Below are positions 43,104-53,801 of a stretch of 64,000 nucleotides of DNA, piece after piece. Position numbers and translations under genes: made by a program. Under the pieces are notes generated by a model, which was not told the origin of the DNA, made no database searches, and saw only the letters and a list, made by a program, of their open reading frames with translations. How positions within the stretch are numbered: the first letter of the stretch is position 1; every line of letters begins with the position of its first letter. The DNA comes from Mycoplasma suis str. Illinois (GTDB lineage: Bacteria > Bacillota_I > Bacilli_A > Mycoplasmatales > Mycoplasmoidaceae). The stretch spans positions 558,001 through 622,000 of the forward strand of contig NC_015155.1 of NCBI RefSeq assembly GCF_000179035.2, given 5' to 3'.

Positions 43104-44456
43104 ATGTTAGTTCAATTAGCGAAGCTATTAAAGATTATTCTGAGATTTCAATTAGAGTCATCTTGTCAATGTGAATATAACTATTTAGAAAAGTGATGTA
43201 AGCCTTCTAATAGAAGAGAAGAAGTTGTTTCTTCTCTTTTGGTAATTGCTCTCAAAAAGCTTTATCAACTAAATAAGAAATACTTTGTAAAAATTTGAGC
43301 TTGTCTTTTCATATTAGCAGTATTTCTTAATCTCTTCTATCTTCAACCAATTAAGTGGGAACAATTTCAAACTATTTTTTCCAAAGATAAGACAAATAGT
43401 TCCACATTTATTGCTGTTCTTGTCTTTGGAATTTTCTTTTTTGTAATAAATGACATATTTCTTGCAAAATTCTCTTATTCTGGAAGAGTTCCAAAAATTG
43501 GAAAAGATGGTAAAGAAATATCAGCTTTAGAGTGACTAAAGCTTCATTCCATTTCTTTCTTAATTAGATCTGTTACTCCCTTTTCTATAGGGTCTGAACC
43601 CTATATTATTTGATGACTAAAAAAGAGAGGAATTCCCCTAGGAAGAGGGGCTTCTATAGTTTCCTCTCTTACTGTAAGTTGATTCCTTGCGCAAGGAATC
43701 ATTACATGACCTTCCTTTATTTATTTACATGCGCAGGGAAATTGAACTCCAAATGAAGCAGAACACAAATACTATTGAATGATGCTATTAGGTTTACTAG
43801 TAGACTTTGTGTCTGCAGTATTTGTGTTCTCAATTAGTTACAGCAAAAGAGTTCACTACTTTTTTGCTATGACTAAATATAAATTGAATTCCTTCCTAAA
43901 ACTTGGGAATTCACAAACAATTTGTGATATTAAGTGGAAATATATAAACAATAAGAAATTCAAAAAGAATTTCAAAAGAGTGTTTTTCAATGTAGTGACA
44001 TTTAGGTCAATAATTGTCTTTACTATCCAAAATATTCTTAATTACTCTTTATTCTCTTTAATTTCCGCTGCAATGAGCGGAAATTGAGATAACTTCTTTA
44101 ATAACTTCCACATAATTAATATTTCCACTACATCTAATAACTTTGTTCCTACTCCAGGTTCAGAGGGATCTATTCAATTCACAATCAATAAGATGACTGC
44201 GTTAACAAGTACTGCTCCGGTGAATGGAGAATTATTGCAATCAAGTGGTAATCCAGATAGTCTTTCAGAATCTATATTCCTATGGAGATGATCTCAAAAA
44301 TATCAACCTCTATTATTGAGTTCACTATTCCTTTCTTCCTATTACATTTATTTCTGGATTAAATCCAGAATTAAGCAATCTCGTGTAAAGAAGGATACTT
44401 ATCCAGAACTAACTTCTTTATATACTGTCAGCGACTCTTTAGCTCTGAGGAGCTAA
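43104..44456 (+). CDS. YbhN/MprF transmembrane-domain-like membrane protein
   Basis: A 450-residue protein with about eight hydrophobic segments, for example IWACLFILAVFLNLFYL, FIAVLVFGIFFFVINDIFLA, MMLLGLLVDFVSAVFVFS and IIVFTIQNILNYSLFSLIS. The segment FSIGSEPYIIWWLKKRGIPL followed by GASIVSSLTVSWFLAQGIIT resembles the conserved P-x-GGEP-like region of the lysylphosphatidylglycerol synthase transmembrane family (UPF0104). Its 3' end overlaps the convergent sigma-like gene by 86 bases. Confidence 0.6.
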
Positions 44457-44985
44457 CATTTAGTTTTTTACATACTTCTGAACTTTTAATTCCAGAAGCC
44501 TTAAGCTCTCAAATGAGAGCATAAGTTTCATTCTTCTCTTCTAGAAATTTTTTAATAATTTGTACTTTATCTCTAAAAGAGAGATCATTGAAAACATCAG
44601 AAGAATTTTTAGTTGTATTATTCTCATCTTCTTTACATCATCTTTGATGAGCTTTAGAGATAAATTGTCAACTAAAGTTCTTCTTTAATTCGTGTAAAGT
44701 TTCAAACTTTACTAATTGATATAGGTAGTTTTTAAAAGACAGAGAGCTCTCGCTCTCTGACTTGTAATTATTAATCGCTTTTCAAAAAGCTAGGAATACA
44801 TAACTTTCAACTTCTTGGAAAGATCAACTTACTAGATTTGAGTAGACATTGCTACTCAAAAATTTGGAAGCATATTTACAAGTGGCTGGGAAATATTTAG
44901 AGAGAAGGAAGTTGAAAGCTTCCTGATCTTTATTTAATTGAAATTTCTTGATGTTTTCGAGAGTTGCTTGACTGGTTTCATTCAT
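44371..44985 (-). CDS. sigma-70-like (ECF/SigH type) protein
   Basis: A 204-residue protein. Residues ~50-110 (SFQEVESYVFLAFWKAINNY, SFKNYLYQLVKFETLHELKK) resemble sigma region 2. Residues ~160-190 (YALIWELKASGIKSSEVCKK, LNVSSSELKSRWQYIKKLVL) resemble the helix-turn-helix of region 4. Mollicutes such as M. genitalium are known to have one such alternative sigma protein. The ATG is preceded by AAAAGGGAA six bases upstream and a TATAAT box 24 bases upstream. An in-frame ATG five codons earlier is less well placed. Confidence 0.6.
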
Positions 44986-45008
44986 ACTTTCCCTTTTCAT
45001 CGAAGGTC

Positions 45009-45014
45009 ATTATA
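45009..45014 (-). promoter_or_regulatory. TATAAT -10 box of the sigma-like gene
   Basis: Perfect TATAAT on the minus strand, 24 bases before the ATG, giving a leader of about 17 bases with its own ribosome site. No clear -35 is seen, which is common in mollicutes. Confidence 0.6.
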
Positions 45015-45064
45015 TGGGTGAAATACATATTTTTGTGTACTAACTTTGTACACAAAAAGTATCC

Positions 45065-47452
45065 CTAACTTAACTTTTTATTTCTCAATTCTTTCACAAA
45101 ATTGTCTATCTCTTGTTTGCAACTAGTTGCATTTAATAGAAAGACTTCTCTTATGATAGTTGCTCTACAGTTTTGCTGTAAGTCAACAAAAATTCCCTCC
45201 ATTTTCTCAATAAAGATATTTAGGGGGGATTTATGTTCTAGTGATTGCAAATTAATAGTTGTTCTTATTTTTTCTGAATCTTCTAGATGCTTTTCTCAGA
45301 AAGCATCTATAAAGTAAATCATTATTTCTTTTAAAAGACTATTGACATCTATATTCACTAGTCTTTCTTTTTTAAGTTCCCAGAACTTAAAAAATACTTT
45401 ACCAAGAAATACTTCTATATCTTCTGATGCCTTATTTTTGAAGTCTTTTTCTTCAAAAAGAGGAATCTCAAAATAGTATTCATTTAGCATATTTGTAAAA
45501 TTCTTTGGTCTCTCTTCAGAAGAGGAAGAATTCATTTTCCCAAATACTTCGACAGTCCAAGTCTTAACTTGTTTTTCTAACATACTTTCAAATACTTTTT
45601 CATTCTCTGAAGAGAAGAGAATGAATCTTCTCTGCTTATAAATAATGTCTTGTTGAATAGAAAGAATCTCACTATATTCAACTAGATTCTTTCTAGTGTC
45701 AAAGGAAGAATATTGAATTCTCTTTTGAAGGGAAGAAATTGTTTTTGAAAGAAATGGGCTTTCAAAATATTCTTCCTTCATTTTTTTGGAAATTTTGTCA
45801 AATTTGTCTGCCCCAAATCTCTTGAAGATAGTGTCTTCAAGAGAAATAAAGAAGGCAGACTTACCAGGATCTCCTTGTCTTCCTGATCTACCTCTAAGTT
45901 GATCATCTACTCTCTTAGATTCATTTTTTTCACATGCCAAGACATAAAGACCTCCCAATTCTTTAACTTCAGGGGAGATCTTTATGTCTACTCCTCTACC
46001 AGCAATATTAGTTGCTATAGTAACTGCATGCTTTTGCCCAGCTCTAGCAATTATCATTGCTTCCTTATAGTGGTTTCTAGCATTAAGAATTTCACAGGGA
46101 ATTCCTTCATCCTGTAATCTAGAGTAGATGTATTCTGATTCATCTACTGAGCTAGCACCAATAAGTAAAGGTTGACCTTTAATATAGTGGTGCTTTATCT
46201 CAGAGATAATAGCTTTAATCTTTATCTCTCTATTTTTAAATATCATGTCTGGTAAGTCAACTCTCTGTATTTTTCTATAAGTAGGTATCTGCACAACAAT
46301 CATGTTGTATGTCTCTGAAAGTTCTTTAGCTTCAGAGAGACCTGTTCCTGAGAGTGCAGATATCTTCTTATATTTTCGAAAGAAAGTTTGATAAGTTATC
46401 TTTGCAGATACCTTACTTTCTTTCTCTACTTCTAGAGATTCTTTTGCTTGGATTGCCTGTTGCAATCCATAGCTATAACTTCTATCAGCTAGTATTCTTC
46501 CAGTTCACTGATCGATTAACTTAATTCGACCATCATGAACTATATATTCTCTTCCATTCTGGAAGACATAATTAGCTGATAAAGCATTGTGTATCTTATT
46601 GATTAGAGCAGAATTATCTAAAGAATAAAGCTGCTCTAATCCGAGCATAGCTTCTAGTTTTCTTACTCCTCTGCTATTGAGAATTACAGATTTACTTTCT
46701 CAGTCAATCTTGTAATCTAATTGATCAAGATGTTTAACAGCTTGATCAATTTGAGAGTGTCATTTAAAACCATCATCTGATGGTTTAGAAATAATAAGAG
46801 GAGTTCCAGCTTCATCTATTAATATGGAGTCTCCCTCATCTATGATTGCATAACTTAGAGGGGGGAGAACTACATCATTAGAGTTTTTTGCCATATTATC
46901 TCTTAGATAGTCGAATACCAACTCGGAGTTGGTAGTATAAGTAACATCACACTTAAACATTTCTTTCTTTAAGTATCTAGAAAGATATGTGCTGTTAAAT
47001 CCTACAGAAAGTCCTAAAAAATTTAGGACTTTTCTGCAGAACTCAGCATCTCTCTTTACTAGATACTCATTAACAGTAACTACATGTAATCCCTTCTTAG
47101 CTAACGCTAGTAGGTAAGAAGCTAAAACAATAACTAATGTTTTACCTTCTCCAGTTTTCATTTCAGCAAAGTTACCTTCATATATGACTAGAGCTCCTAG
47201 TAATTGAGTATGAAAAGCATAGAGCTTATGAGCTCTATAAGCTGCTTCTCTTACTACAGCTAAAGCTTCTGGAACTATATCAGATAATTCTTCCCCTAGT
47301 TCCAGTCTTTTTAAGAAATACTTAGTTCTAAGCTTTAGCTGCTCATCATCTAGAGACTTTACTTCCTCTGAGAACTCCTCCACTTGGAGGAGTACTGTAT
47401 TTAACCTAGATAAAGTGGATTCAGAAGTACTTAATAAAGTCTTTAATCCCAT
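45065..47452 (-). CDS. secA: preprotein translocase ATPase SecA
   Basis: Motor for Sec-dependent export of secreted and surface proteins. 795 residues. Visible: LLGALVIYEGNFAEMKTGEGKT (Walker A), HVVTVNEYLVKRDAE, YAIIDEGDSILIDEAGTPLII (Walker B reads DEGD, and DEAR reads DEAG), and the helicase motif LRGRSGRQGDPGKSAFFISL. The C-terminal zinc-binding tail of many SecA proteins is absent, as often in mollicutes. Three UGA-separated blocks share one frame. Its product would export the many anchor-bearing proteins encoded nearby. Confidence 0.94.
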
Positions 47453-47539
47453 AAGTTACCTAATTAATTAGAATTTTGGAGACCTCCCTCTTGGGAGAGT
47501 TAAAAGAAATATTAAATCTTCTAAGTTTTTTGTGAAAAA

Positions 47540-47845
47540 TTATTTTTCACAACAACAGCAGCAACAGCAACATTGCTTTTCTGCGCAATTGCAATTATCT
47601 TTTTTACAACAACCATCTTTACAACACTCTTTATTTTTGCAGCATTCACAATTTCCTCCATTAGCTTGGCAACATTGTTTTTCCTCACAACACTTTTCAC
47701 AACATTCTTTACATTTTTCACATTTGCATTGTTGTTCTTGACTGCCATTCCCCCCACTTACTTTGTCATAAATTAATAACCCCCCTAAAGGGGAGGAAAA
47801 GAAAAATGCATAAGCAAAGATTTTGAATATTGTTTTTCTAAGAAT
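47540..47845 (-). CDS. cysteine-rich secreted-like protein (C0)
   Basis: About 101 residues. N-terminus LRKTIFKIFAYAFFFSSPLG is a signal or anchor; from residue 35 on it is extremely Cys-rich (KCEKCKECCEKCCEEKQCC ... CCCCCCCEK) with Lys and Glu. The frame has no ATG/GTG/TTG after an upstream TAA; ATT at 47843-47845 aligns with the MLK starts of its paralogs C1 and C2. A G6 run lies in the signal part. Function unknown; metal binding or disulfide-rich surface protein are possible. Confidence 0.6.
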   Translation of the reverse strand: MLRKTIFKIFAYAFFFSSPLGGLLIYDKVSGGNGSQEQQCKCEKCKECCEKCCEEKQCCQANGGNCECCKNKECCKDGCCKKDNCNCAEKQCCCCCCCCEK

Positions 47846-48060
47846 TGTTTACTAATTAAGTTACTAAAGTATTCTGTATTCATAATTATTAATTTCCATT
47901 AATAATTTTGTTAGTAATCTGATCTAATAAGTAACTAATTAAATTTTCTTTAATTAGCTAAGTCATTGCAACTTAACTAATTATTTTTGTTTTTACTTTA
48001 AAAATTAATAATTATTTAATTATGGGAAAATCTTTTTCCCTAAATTAATTATTTATTAGA
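47846..48060. other. AT-rich gap between C0 and array copy P1
   Basis: No gene seen. The stretch is very AT-rich with several short TAATTA/TTAATT repeats and is likely spacer or promoter for C0. Confidence 0.5.
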
Positions 48061-48062
48061 TA

Positions 48063-48082
48063 CTCCCTCCAAAGGGAGTTTT
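48063..48082 (-). terminator. hairpin at the end of the poly-G array
   Basis: ACTCCCT and AGGGAGT arms, 10 bases beyond the stop of the last array gene (P1); followed on the minus strand by ATC and an AT-rich stretch. Confidence 0.5.
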
Positions 48083-48091
48083 TAGAACTTA

Positions 48092-48948
48092 TTAGGAAGA
48101 AGAAGGTTCTGGCTTAGAAGAACTTTCATCATAAACATAGTTAGCTCATTTAATTGCATTTCTAGTTATGCTGTAAGGTTGTTTATTTTGTTGATTATCT
48201 CCTTCTCCATTATTTTGCTTCTTCATTTGTTCTCTTTTTAATTTTCCAGCTACATTCAAGAAAGCTAGAAACTTCAAAGTTTCTTTAATTCTTTCTTGTA
48301 ACTTATTTTCCATATTTTTTATAGATCTTTCTATAGATTCTCATTCTCATTTCCATTGACTTATATCTATTAGGGTGCTACCTAATAGATAAAAAACTGA
48401 ACCTATTTCAACCTTAAATACATCTCTATAGGCAAAATGACAAATTATTCAAAAACCATTGAAGAAATCTCTTCAATTGGTTTTTACTTGCTGCTGACTA
48501 TCTTGACTTTGTCCATTAGAAGAGTTCTGACTCTTCAATAATTGTTCCTGTTCTTCAGGAATCACACTTTGTCATTCTTTATTTTTCAATTTTTTGATAG
48601 TAGTGAATAATTCTTTAAAACTTTTAACTGTTCCTTTTGCAGATGATTTAGTAAATGATCAAACAATTTCTCAAATGCTCTCTAATTTACTTCAAATTGA
48701 GAACTCTTGTTGTTGAGAAGAAGAGGCTTCGGCCCCTTCTTCTTGAGGCTTAGAAGTTTCTGAAGGAAATCACTCTCTTAAGAGATCTAGAAATTGAAAT
48801 AATGGTTTAGAAAGATCTTGAGTTAAAAATTCTCTTGTTAGTGCGCTTGCCGCTAAACCCCCCCCGCGATAGCTCCGCAAGTAATATAAAGCCTATTGGG
48901 AGTTAAAAAACTCCCAATTAAATGTCTATTTATTGATAAGTTCTTCAA
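48092..48948 (-). pseudogene. poly-G array copy P1, off (G8)
   Basis: Member of the ten-copy family. N-terminal frame from TTG at 48948 reads LYITCGAIAGG up to a run of eight G (plus C at 48858-48865), then hits TAG. With nine G it would read IAGGGLAASALTREFLTQD and stay open to 48092 (NAIKWANYVYDESSSKPEPS). The N-terminus before residue 20 differs from the MFWKLQTK start of other copies. Listed as off rather than dead: the span is one base short of 286 codons. Confidence 0.7.
48858..48865 (-). repeat. G8 tract of P1
   Basis: Eight G on the coding strand; out of frame by minus one. Confidence 0.9.
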
Positions 48949-49030
48949 AAAATTAAATGCTTTTAATGTTCATATAACCTTTTATCATTTAATTTTCTTA
49001 TTGTCCCTTTTCAGGAACAATGATAAGAAT

Positions 49031-49851
49031 TTATTGTTTTTGAGATTGTGAATTATCCAATCAAACATAATTTGCCCACTTCATATTATTTCTAGTTAAT
49101 TTAATTTTTTCTGGTTTTGGATCTTGATTTTTAGTTTTTAATTCTCCCCTCTTCTTTTCTCCCAATATTTTTAGAGAAACTAAAAACTTTAAAGTAGACT
49201 TCAAACTTTCTTCAAGTCTACTTTCTATATTCTTTAAGGATTCTTGTATTTTCTCTCAATCTCATCAATCTCATTTACCTGCATCTATGATTGTTCACCA
49301 AATTAGAGAAAATACAGATCCGAATTCCACTTCAAATACATCTCTGTATTGGAAGTGACACAAAACTCATAAACCATTAAATAAATCCCTTCAATCTACT
49401 TTTTGCTGTTGTGAGTCACTTTGTTGCAATTCATTTTGTTGATTTTGCTGATCAGGAATCATCTCTTTTCATTTCCAGTTTTTATCTTTTAACTTTCAAA
49501 GTGATTTACCTAAATCAACAAAACTCTTGAGAAATCCCATAATAAATGTTTTGAGAATTTCATAAGCTCTTGTGGAGACAGTAACAATTTTTTGATAAAA
49601 ACTACTTTCTTGAGGAGGCGGTGCCTCCTCTTCTGGTTTAAGAACTACAGCAGGAGTTGAAGGAAATCATTCCTTTAGTTTTCCTACAAAACTACTAAAT
49701 GTACTAGAGAGATCTTGTGTTAAAGACTCTCTAGTTACAAGACTAGTTGTTAAGCCCCCCCCGCAATCACTAACGAAGAATACAAAAGTCTTTTATTGGC
49801 TGTTAAGCCTATAGACCATAACCTAGTAGTTGTTTGTAATTTTCTAAACAT
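49031..49851 (-). pseudogene. poly-G array copy P2, off (G8)
   Basis: Starts MFRKLQTTTRLWSIGLTANK and reaches YSSLVIAGG at the G run (plus C at 49755-49762). With eight G the next codons are GCT TAA; with nine they would be GGC TTA ACA, continuing to NNMKWANYVWLDNSQSQKQ. The span of 821 bases is one short of a full frame. The body is Gln-rich with conserved blocks WRDLFNGLWVL-like and FRYRDVFEVEFGS shared in the family. Confidence 0.72.
49755..49762 (-). repeat. G8 tract of P2
   Basis: Eight G on the coding strand; out of frame by minus one. Confidence 0.9.
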
Positions 49852-49857
49852 TAATTA

Positions 49858-50629
49858 CTAAGAAGTACTAGGTTCTGGTTTACTTCTATCTAGTTCAACT
49901 CATTGAGATCCAACACCATATCACAAAATATTTCTTTTTGTGATATTTATAGGAGTTCTTCCATGTAAATTACTTGATTTACTCATTTGCTTTCCAGTTT
50001 CATTTAACTGTATCAATATACCTAATAATCCTAAAAATCCTTTCTCAAATCTTTGCTTAAAACTTTCATAAATTTCAGAGATCTTTTCTACTTTTCATTC
50101 TCACTTCTCTAAATCTAGAAATAAACCAGCCAGTAAATAAGGTAGAGTGCCAAACTCTACCTTAAATACATTTCTATAAGAAAAATGGCAAAGAATTCAA
50201 ATTCCATTAAAAAAATCTCTTCAATTTACTTCTGGTAATTGAGTTTGTTGTTTTTCTTGCAATTCTTTAGCTTGTGAAGAAAAACTAGCCAAACTTTTTA
50301 AATCACTTTGAAAAGTTTTGACTCATTGTTCAAAAAAATCTTTGACAATTTTGAAAAGTGATTGAAATTTATTTGAAATAACTTCAAAAGCTCCTTGCTG
50401 TTGTGCAGATGGTTCAGGAACAGATTGTACTTGCGGGGAAGACTTAAATCATTCTGAAAATTTTCCCCCAATATAAGATAGGGCGTTAGAAATATGTTGT
50501 TGGGAGATTTCACTCCCAACAACGCTAACTAAAGCGCCCCCCCCCGCAATGATTCCACAAGTAGTATAAAGTTGGTTCTTAGTTTAAGGAACCACCTAAC
50601 CAAAACTTAGTTTGTAGTTTTCAAAACAT
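49858..50629 (-). pseudogene. poly-G array copy P3, G9 but frameshifted upstream
   Basis: The G run has nine G, which joins CGIIAGGGALVSVVGSE to the long downstream frame (ending VELDRSKPEPSTS). However, in the N-terminal part the sequence CTTAAACTAAG has one more base than the CTTTAACTAAG of the intact copy P10, and a TAA results at codon 17. So this copy is off for a different reason than its neighbours. The span is 772 bases, one more than a multiple of three. Six bases separate it from P2. Confidence 0.68.
50537..50545 (-). repeat. G9 tract of P3
   Basis: Nine G on the coding strand, the length that is in frame in P5 and P10. Confidence 0.9.
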
Positions 50630-50637
50630 ACTAATTA

Positions 50638-51433
50638 CTATTTTTCTTTTTCGTCTCCTCCCAAATTAACTCATTTCATGGCATAAGTAGATCATCAAAT
50701 GTTTCTTCCATTAATTGGGATTAAGTTTGTGTACTTGAAAGGAAATGATCCATTACTTGAATCTCCCAATGACTTTAACTTTCTCATACTTTTACCAACT
50801 ATATCAAGTTGTATAAGTATAGAAAGAAATCCAGCTAATGATTTTTCAAATCTTCTATTTTCATTAAATTTTTCAAAAGCTTCTAAAAAGCTTTTTTTAT
50901 TTCATTCTCATTTACTGATATCAACTAATAGTCCAGCCAATAAATGAAGTAAAGTTCCAAACTTTACTTGAAAAACATCTCTATAAGAAAAATGGCATAG
51001 AATGAACAATCCATTAAAAAATACCTTTCAATCTATATTTGGTATATTGACATCTTGTTGTTGCTGTTGAATTTCATAGGGAGAAAACTTTCCAATATCT
51101 TTTAAATCTTGTTGTAATTTTTTAACTCACACAACAAAAAATTCTTTAATTGTTGATCAAATAGATTCAAAACCTCCCCTAATTGTTTCTCAGGCTCTTT
51201 GTCCTCCTTGTTGAGATTGAGGCTGAACAATTTCTTGAGGTGAAGACTTAAATCATTCAGAGAATTTATTTCCAATGAATGATAAGGCATTGGAAACATG
51301 TCCATAAGTTGCTTCGCTTCCGACAACACTGACTAAAGCGCCCCCCCCACGCAATGGTGGCGCAAGCCACATATAAGTTAGTTTTGGAAAGAGTTCCTCC
51401 CAATCAAAACTTAGTTTGTAATTTTCAAAACAT
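50638..51433 (-). pseudogene. poly-G array copy P4, off (T-interrupted tract, +1)
   Basis: Starts MFWKLQTKFWLGGTLSKTNLY and reaches VACATIAW at a tract that reads GCG T then eight G. Relative to the intact copies this is one base too many, and the following frame is not the family's. The family frame resumes with GALVSVVGSEATYGHVSNAL and ends KWVNLGGDEKEK at TAG 50638-50640. The tract looks like a ten-G run in which one G became T. Span 796 bases. Confidence 0.68.
51341..51348 (-). repeat. G8 tract of P4, preceded by T
   Basis: Eight G on the coding strand with GCGT in front; out of frame by plus one. Confidence 0.88.
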
Positions 51434-51446
51434 TATTAATTAATAA

Positions 51447-52253
51447 TTATTTCTTTTCTGTTGAATCTAGTACTCATTGCAATGAATAAGCTGCTCACTG
51501 AAGATTTCTTCCATCAACAGGAATCAATGTTGAGTGATAGAAAGGTGAGTATTGTTGATGATTTTGATCTCCTTGAGAAGACATTTTTGTCTTAATTTCT
51601 CTAGTAAATTTCCCAATCATATCTAACTGAATTAACATAGACAAAAATCCAGCTAAAGCTTTTTCAAATCTTTTTTCTTGATTGAAATTCTTATAAGCCT
51701 TCAAGAAAGATTCTTTGCTTCATTTCCGTTGACTTATTTCTTTAGTATCCATCAATAGACCTAGAAGTAGATAAAACAAAGTTCCAAACTTTACTTGAAA
51801 TACATCTCTGTACATGAAATGGCAAAGAGTGAAAAGACCATTGAAGAAAACCCTTCATTCTATGGAAGGTATAGTAATTTCTTGGGGTTGTTGACCATTT
51901 TTAGAATAGAGATTTCCTAAATCTTTTAAATCTTTTTGCATACTTTTAACTCAAGTTTCAAAAAATTCTTTAACTGTTGAATATATTCCTGTGAAAACTC
52001 CAGTAAAGTTTTCTCATGAAACTTGATTATTTGTTTGTTGTTGGGGTGCCGAAGATTGCTCTGTCGATTTAAATCATTCAGAGAATTTCCCTCCAACATA
52101 GGAAAATGCATTAGAAACATGTTGGTGAAATATTTCTGAGCCAGCAACACTGACTAAAGCGCCCCCCCCCGCGATGGTGGCGCAAGTAGTGTAAAGTTGG
52201 CTTTTAGTTAAAGTTCCACCTAATCAAAACTTGGTTTGTAATTTTCAGAACAT
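51447..52253 (-). CDS. poly-G array copy P5, on (G9)
   Basis: A complete 268-residue protein. MFWKLQTKFWLGGTLTKSQL leads into a hydrophobic Gly/Ala/Val segment (residues ~21-40, YTTCATIAGGGALVSVAGSE) that probably spans or anchors in the membrane. The remainder is helical and polar, with WFKS, a Gln/Asn-rich part, IPSIEWRVFFNGLFTLCHFM, YRDVFQVKFGTLFYLLLGLL and a Trp-rich end (WAAYSLQWVLDS). The nine-G run at residues ~29-31 keeps the frame open, and I read it to the stop. Function unknown; this is one of two copies of ten that are open. Confidence 0.75.
52162..52170 (-). repeat. G9 tract of P5 (in frame)
   Basis: Nine G on the coding strand; the gene is open. Confidence 0.9.
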
Positions 52254-52335
52254 GATTTATTACTTAACTTCTATTTAATTAAATATTTATTATTCTCTCT
52301 GCCCTTAAAGAACAGACAAATAATAACTTAAATTT

Positions 52336-53135
52336 CTATTTTTCTTCTGGAGAACTTAAAGCTTCAGGAGCTATTCAACTTAAACCTAAAGCAAAATTCT
52401 TTAGGTTTCTTCTAACTAATTTAATTTTTGTATTTGAATGTTGACTTTGATCTTGTTGAATTTGTCCTTTACTTTTCATTCTCATTCCTTTTCCTGTTGC
52501 GCTCAATTGAGCTAAAAAAATTAATAAGTTTTTAAGGTTTGGTTGAAATTTCTTTTCCAAATTCTCTCAAGCATCAGAGAAAGATTTCCTCTCTCATTTT
52601 CAATCTTGTATGCTATCGAGAAATAAATCTTTCATTAAGTAAAGAAATGTAAAAGATTCCACTTCAAATATGTCTGCATATTTGAATCCAAAAAGAATTC
52701 AAACACCATTAAAAAATTCTCTTCAATCAATATCTAATTTTTGGTTGCTTTGATCGGGAAGTGAACTTCCTCTCCGACCGGAAATTAAATCTTGTCAGAA
52801 CTTATGTTCTGACTTGATGAGCATAACAATTCCTTTAAGAAATGTTTCTGTTCAACTCCACACAGACTCTAATTTTTCTTTTAAGTTTCCTCAAATGTTT
52901 ATGTTTTGTTGTTGAGTTTCTGGAGCTGCCTGAACGGCAGCTGTAGAAGGTTTAAATCAACTTACAAAAGTACTGAAAGCTTGTTGTACTGCTCCAGATA
53001 TCTGATAAGTTGTAACTTCAGAGCCAACAACACTAATTAAAGCGCCCCCCCCGCAATGGTGGCACAAGCCACATATAAGTTAGTTTTGGAAAGAGTTCCC
53101 CCTAATCAGAACTTTGTTTGTAGTTTTCAAAACAT
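52336..53135 (-). pseudogene. poly-G array copy P6, off (G8)
   Basis: Starts MFWKLQTKFW and reaches CATIAGG at eight G (plus C at 53045-53052), followed by GCG CTT TAA. With nine G it would continue ALISVVGSEVTTYQISGAV and end LGLSWIAPEALSSPEEK. Span 800 bases, one short of a full frame. Shares WRDFFNGVWILFGFK-type and FLLFLAQLSATGKGM blocks with P7. It lies directly downstream of three cysteine-rich genes. Confidence 0.72.
53045..53052 (-). repeat. G8 tract of P6
   Basis: Eight G on the coding strand; out of frame by minus one. Confidence 0.9.
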
Positions 53136-53153
53136 TTTGAAAACTAGATTATT

Positions 53154-53444
53154 CTATTTTGGGCAACAACAGCAGCACTTTACACTTCCACTAGTACAAG
53201 TTGTTCCATCTTTGCAACAACACTTACCTCCTTCACAATTTTGACAACAACTAGAATCTCCATCAGTACATTTACACTGTTGTCCATCTTCTTGACAACA
53301 TTGACAATCTCCTGAAGGTAAACAACTTACTTCTTCATTTTGGTTTCCATTTTTATTTACTAAGTAATAAGTTAGATATCCTCCGCCGCCTCCAGCAGAT
53401 AACAAAGAAAGAATAATAAGAGGTATCTTAATTCCCTTAAGCAT
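53154..53444 (-). CDS. cysteine-rich secreted-like protein (C1)
   Basis: 96 residues. MLKGIKIPLIILSLLSAGGG is a signal or anchor sequence followed by GGYLTYYLVNKNGN; from residue ~40 the protein is packed with Cys pairs and runs (CLPSGDCQCCQEDGQQCKC, SSCCQNCEGGKCCCKD, KCCCCCPK). The Gly run is encoded by mixed codons, not a pure G tract. Sits in the poly-G array 16 to 18 bases from its neighbours, so it is cotranscribed. Unknown function; metal binding is a guess. Confidence 0.72.
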   Translation of the reverse strand: MLKGIKIPLIILSLLSAGGGGGYLTYYLVNKNGNQNEEVSCLPSGDCQCCQEDGQQCKCTDGDSSCCQNCEGGKCCCKDGTTCTSGSVKCCCCCPK

Positions 53445-53460
53445 ACCTCTTATTTATTAA

Positions 53461-53781
53461 TTATTCTGCTGCTTTACAGCAACAGTTTTCTTCAGAGCAA
53501 GTTTCTCCTGTTTTGCAACAGCAACAACATTTTTGCCCACTAGGACAAGAATCATTTTTACAACACTTTTGATGTCCTTCGGGACATTGACATTCCACTC
53601 CAGCTTCTGTACAACACTTACATTGACCTTCCGAAGAACAAGTATTTGTTGTTGAAGTAGAAGAGGAACTACTACTTTCAGTTCCAGTTTTCGTGAAATG
53701 ATATGTTAAATAGCCACCTCCGCCACCAACAGAAAGTATGGAAAAAACAATTAAAGGAATCTTTATTGCTGCTTTTAACAT
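53461..53781 (-). CDS. cysteine-rich secreted-like protein (C2)
   Basis: 106 residues, paralog of C1: anchor MLKAAIKIPLIVFSILSVGG, GGGYLTYHFTK, a short Ser/Thr linker, then repeated Cys clusters (CSSEGQCKCCTEAGVECQC, CCKNDSCPSGQKCCCCC, CSEENCCCK). Gly codons are mixed. It starts 20 bases after C3 and ends 16 bases before C1. Confidence 0.72.
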   Translation of the reverse strand: MLKAAIKIPLIVFSILSVGGGGGYLTYHFTKTGTESSSSSSTSTTNTCSSEGQCKCCTEAGVECQCPEGHQKCCKNDSCPSGQKCCCCCKTGETCSEENCCCKAAE

Positions 53782-53801
53782 TCTTATTTAGTTGTTGAAG
53801 C

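Noticed and set aside
47521-47757. A 78-codon Val/Asn/Lys-rich minus-strand ORF starting with ATG
   Set aside because: It is the shadow frame of the cysteine-rich gene C0; the Cys-rich frame has family members and a signal segment.
50298-50522. ORFs such as 50298-50522, 51102-51329 and 51926-52150 on the minus strand as separate small genes
   Set aside because: They are out of frame with the family-conserved reading of P3, P4 and P5 and are shadows.
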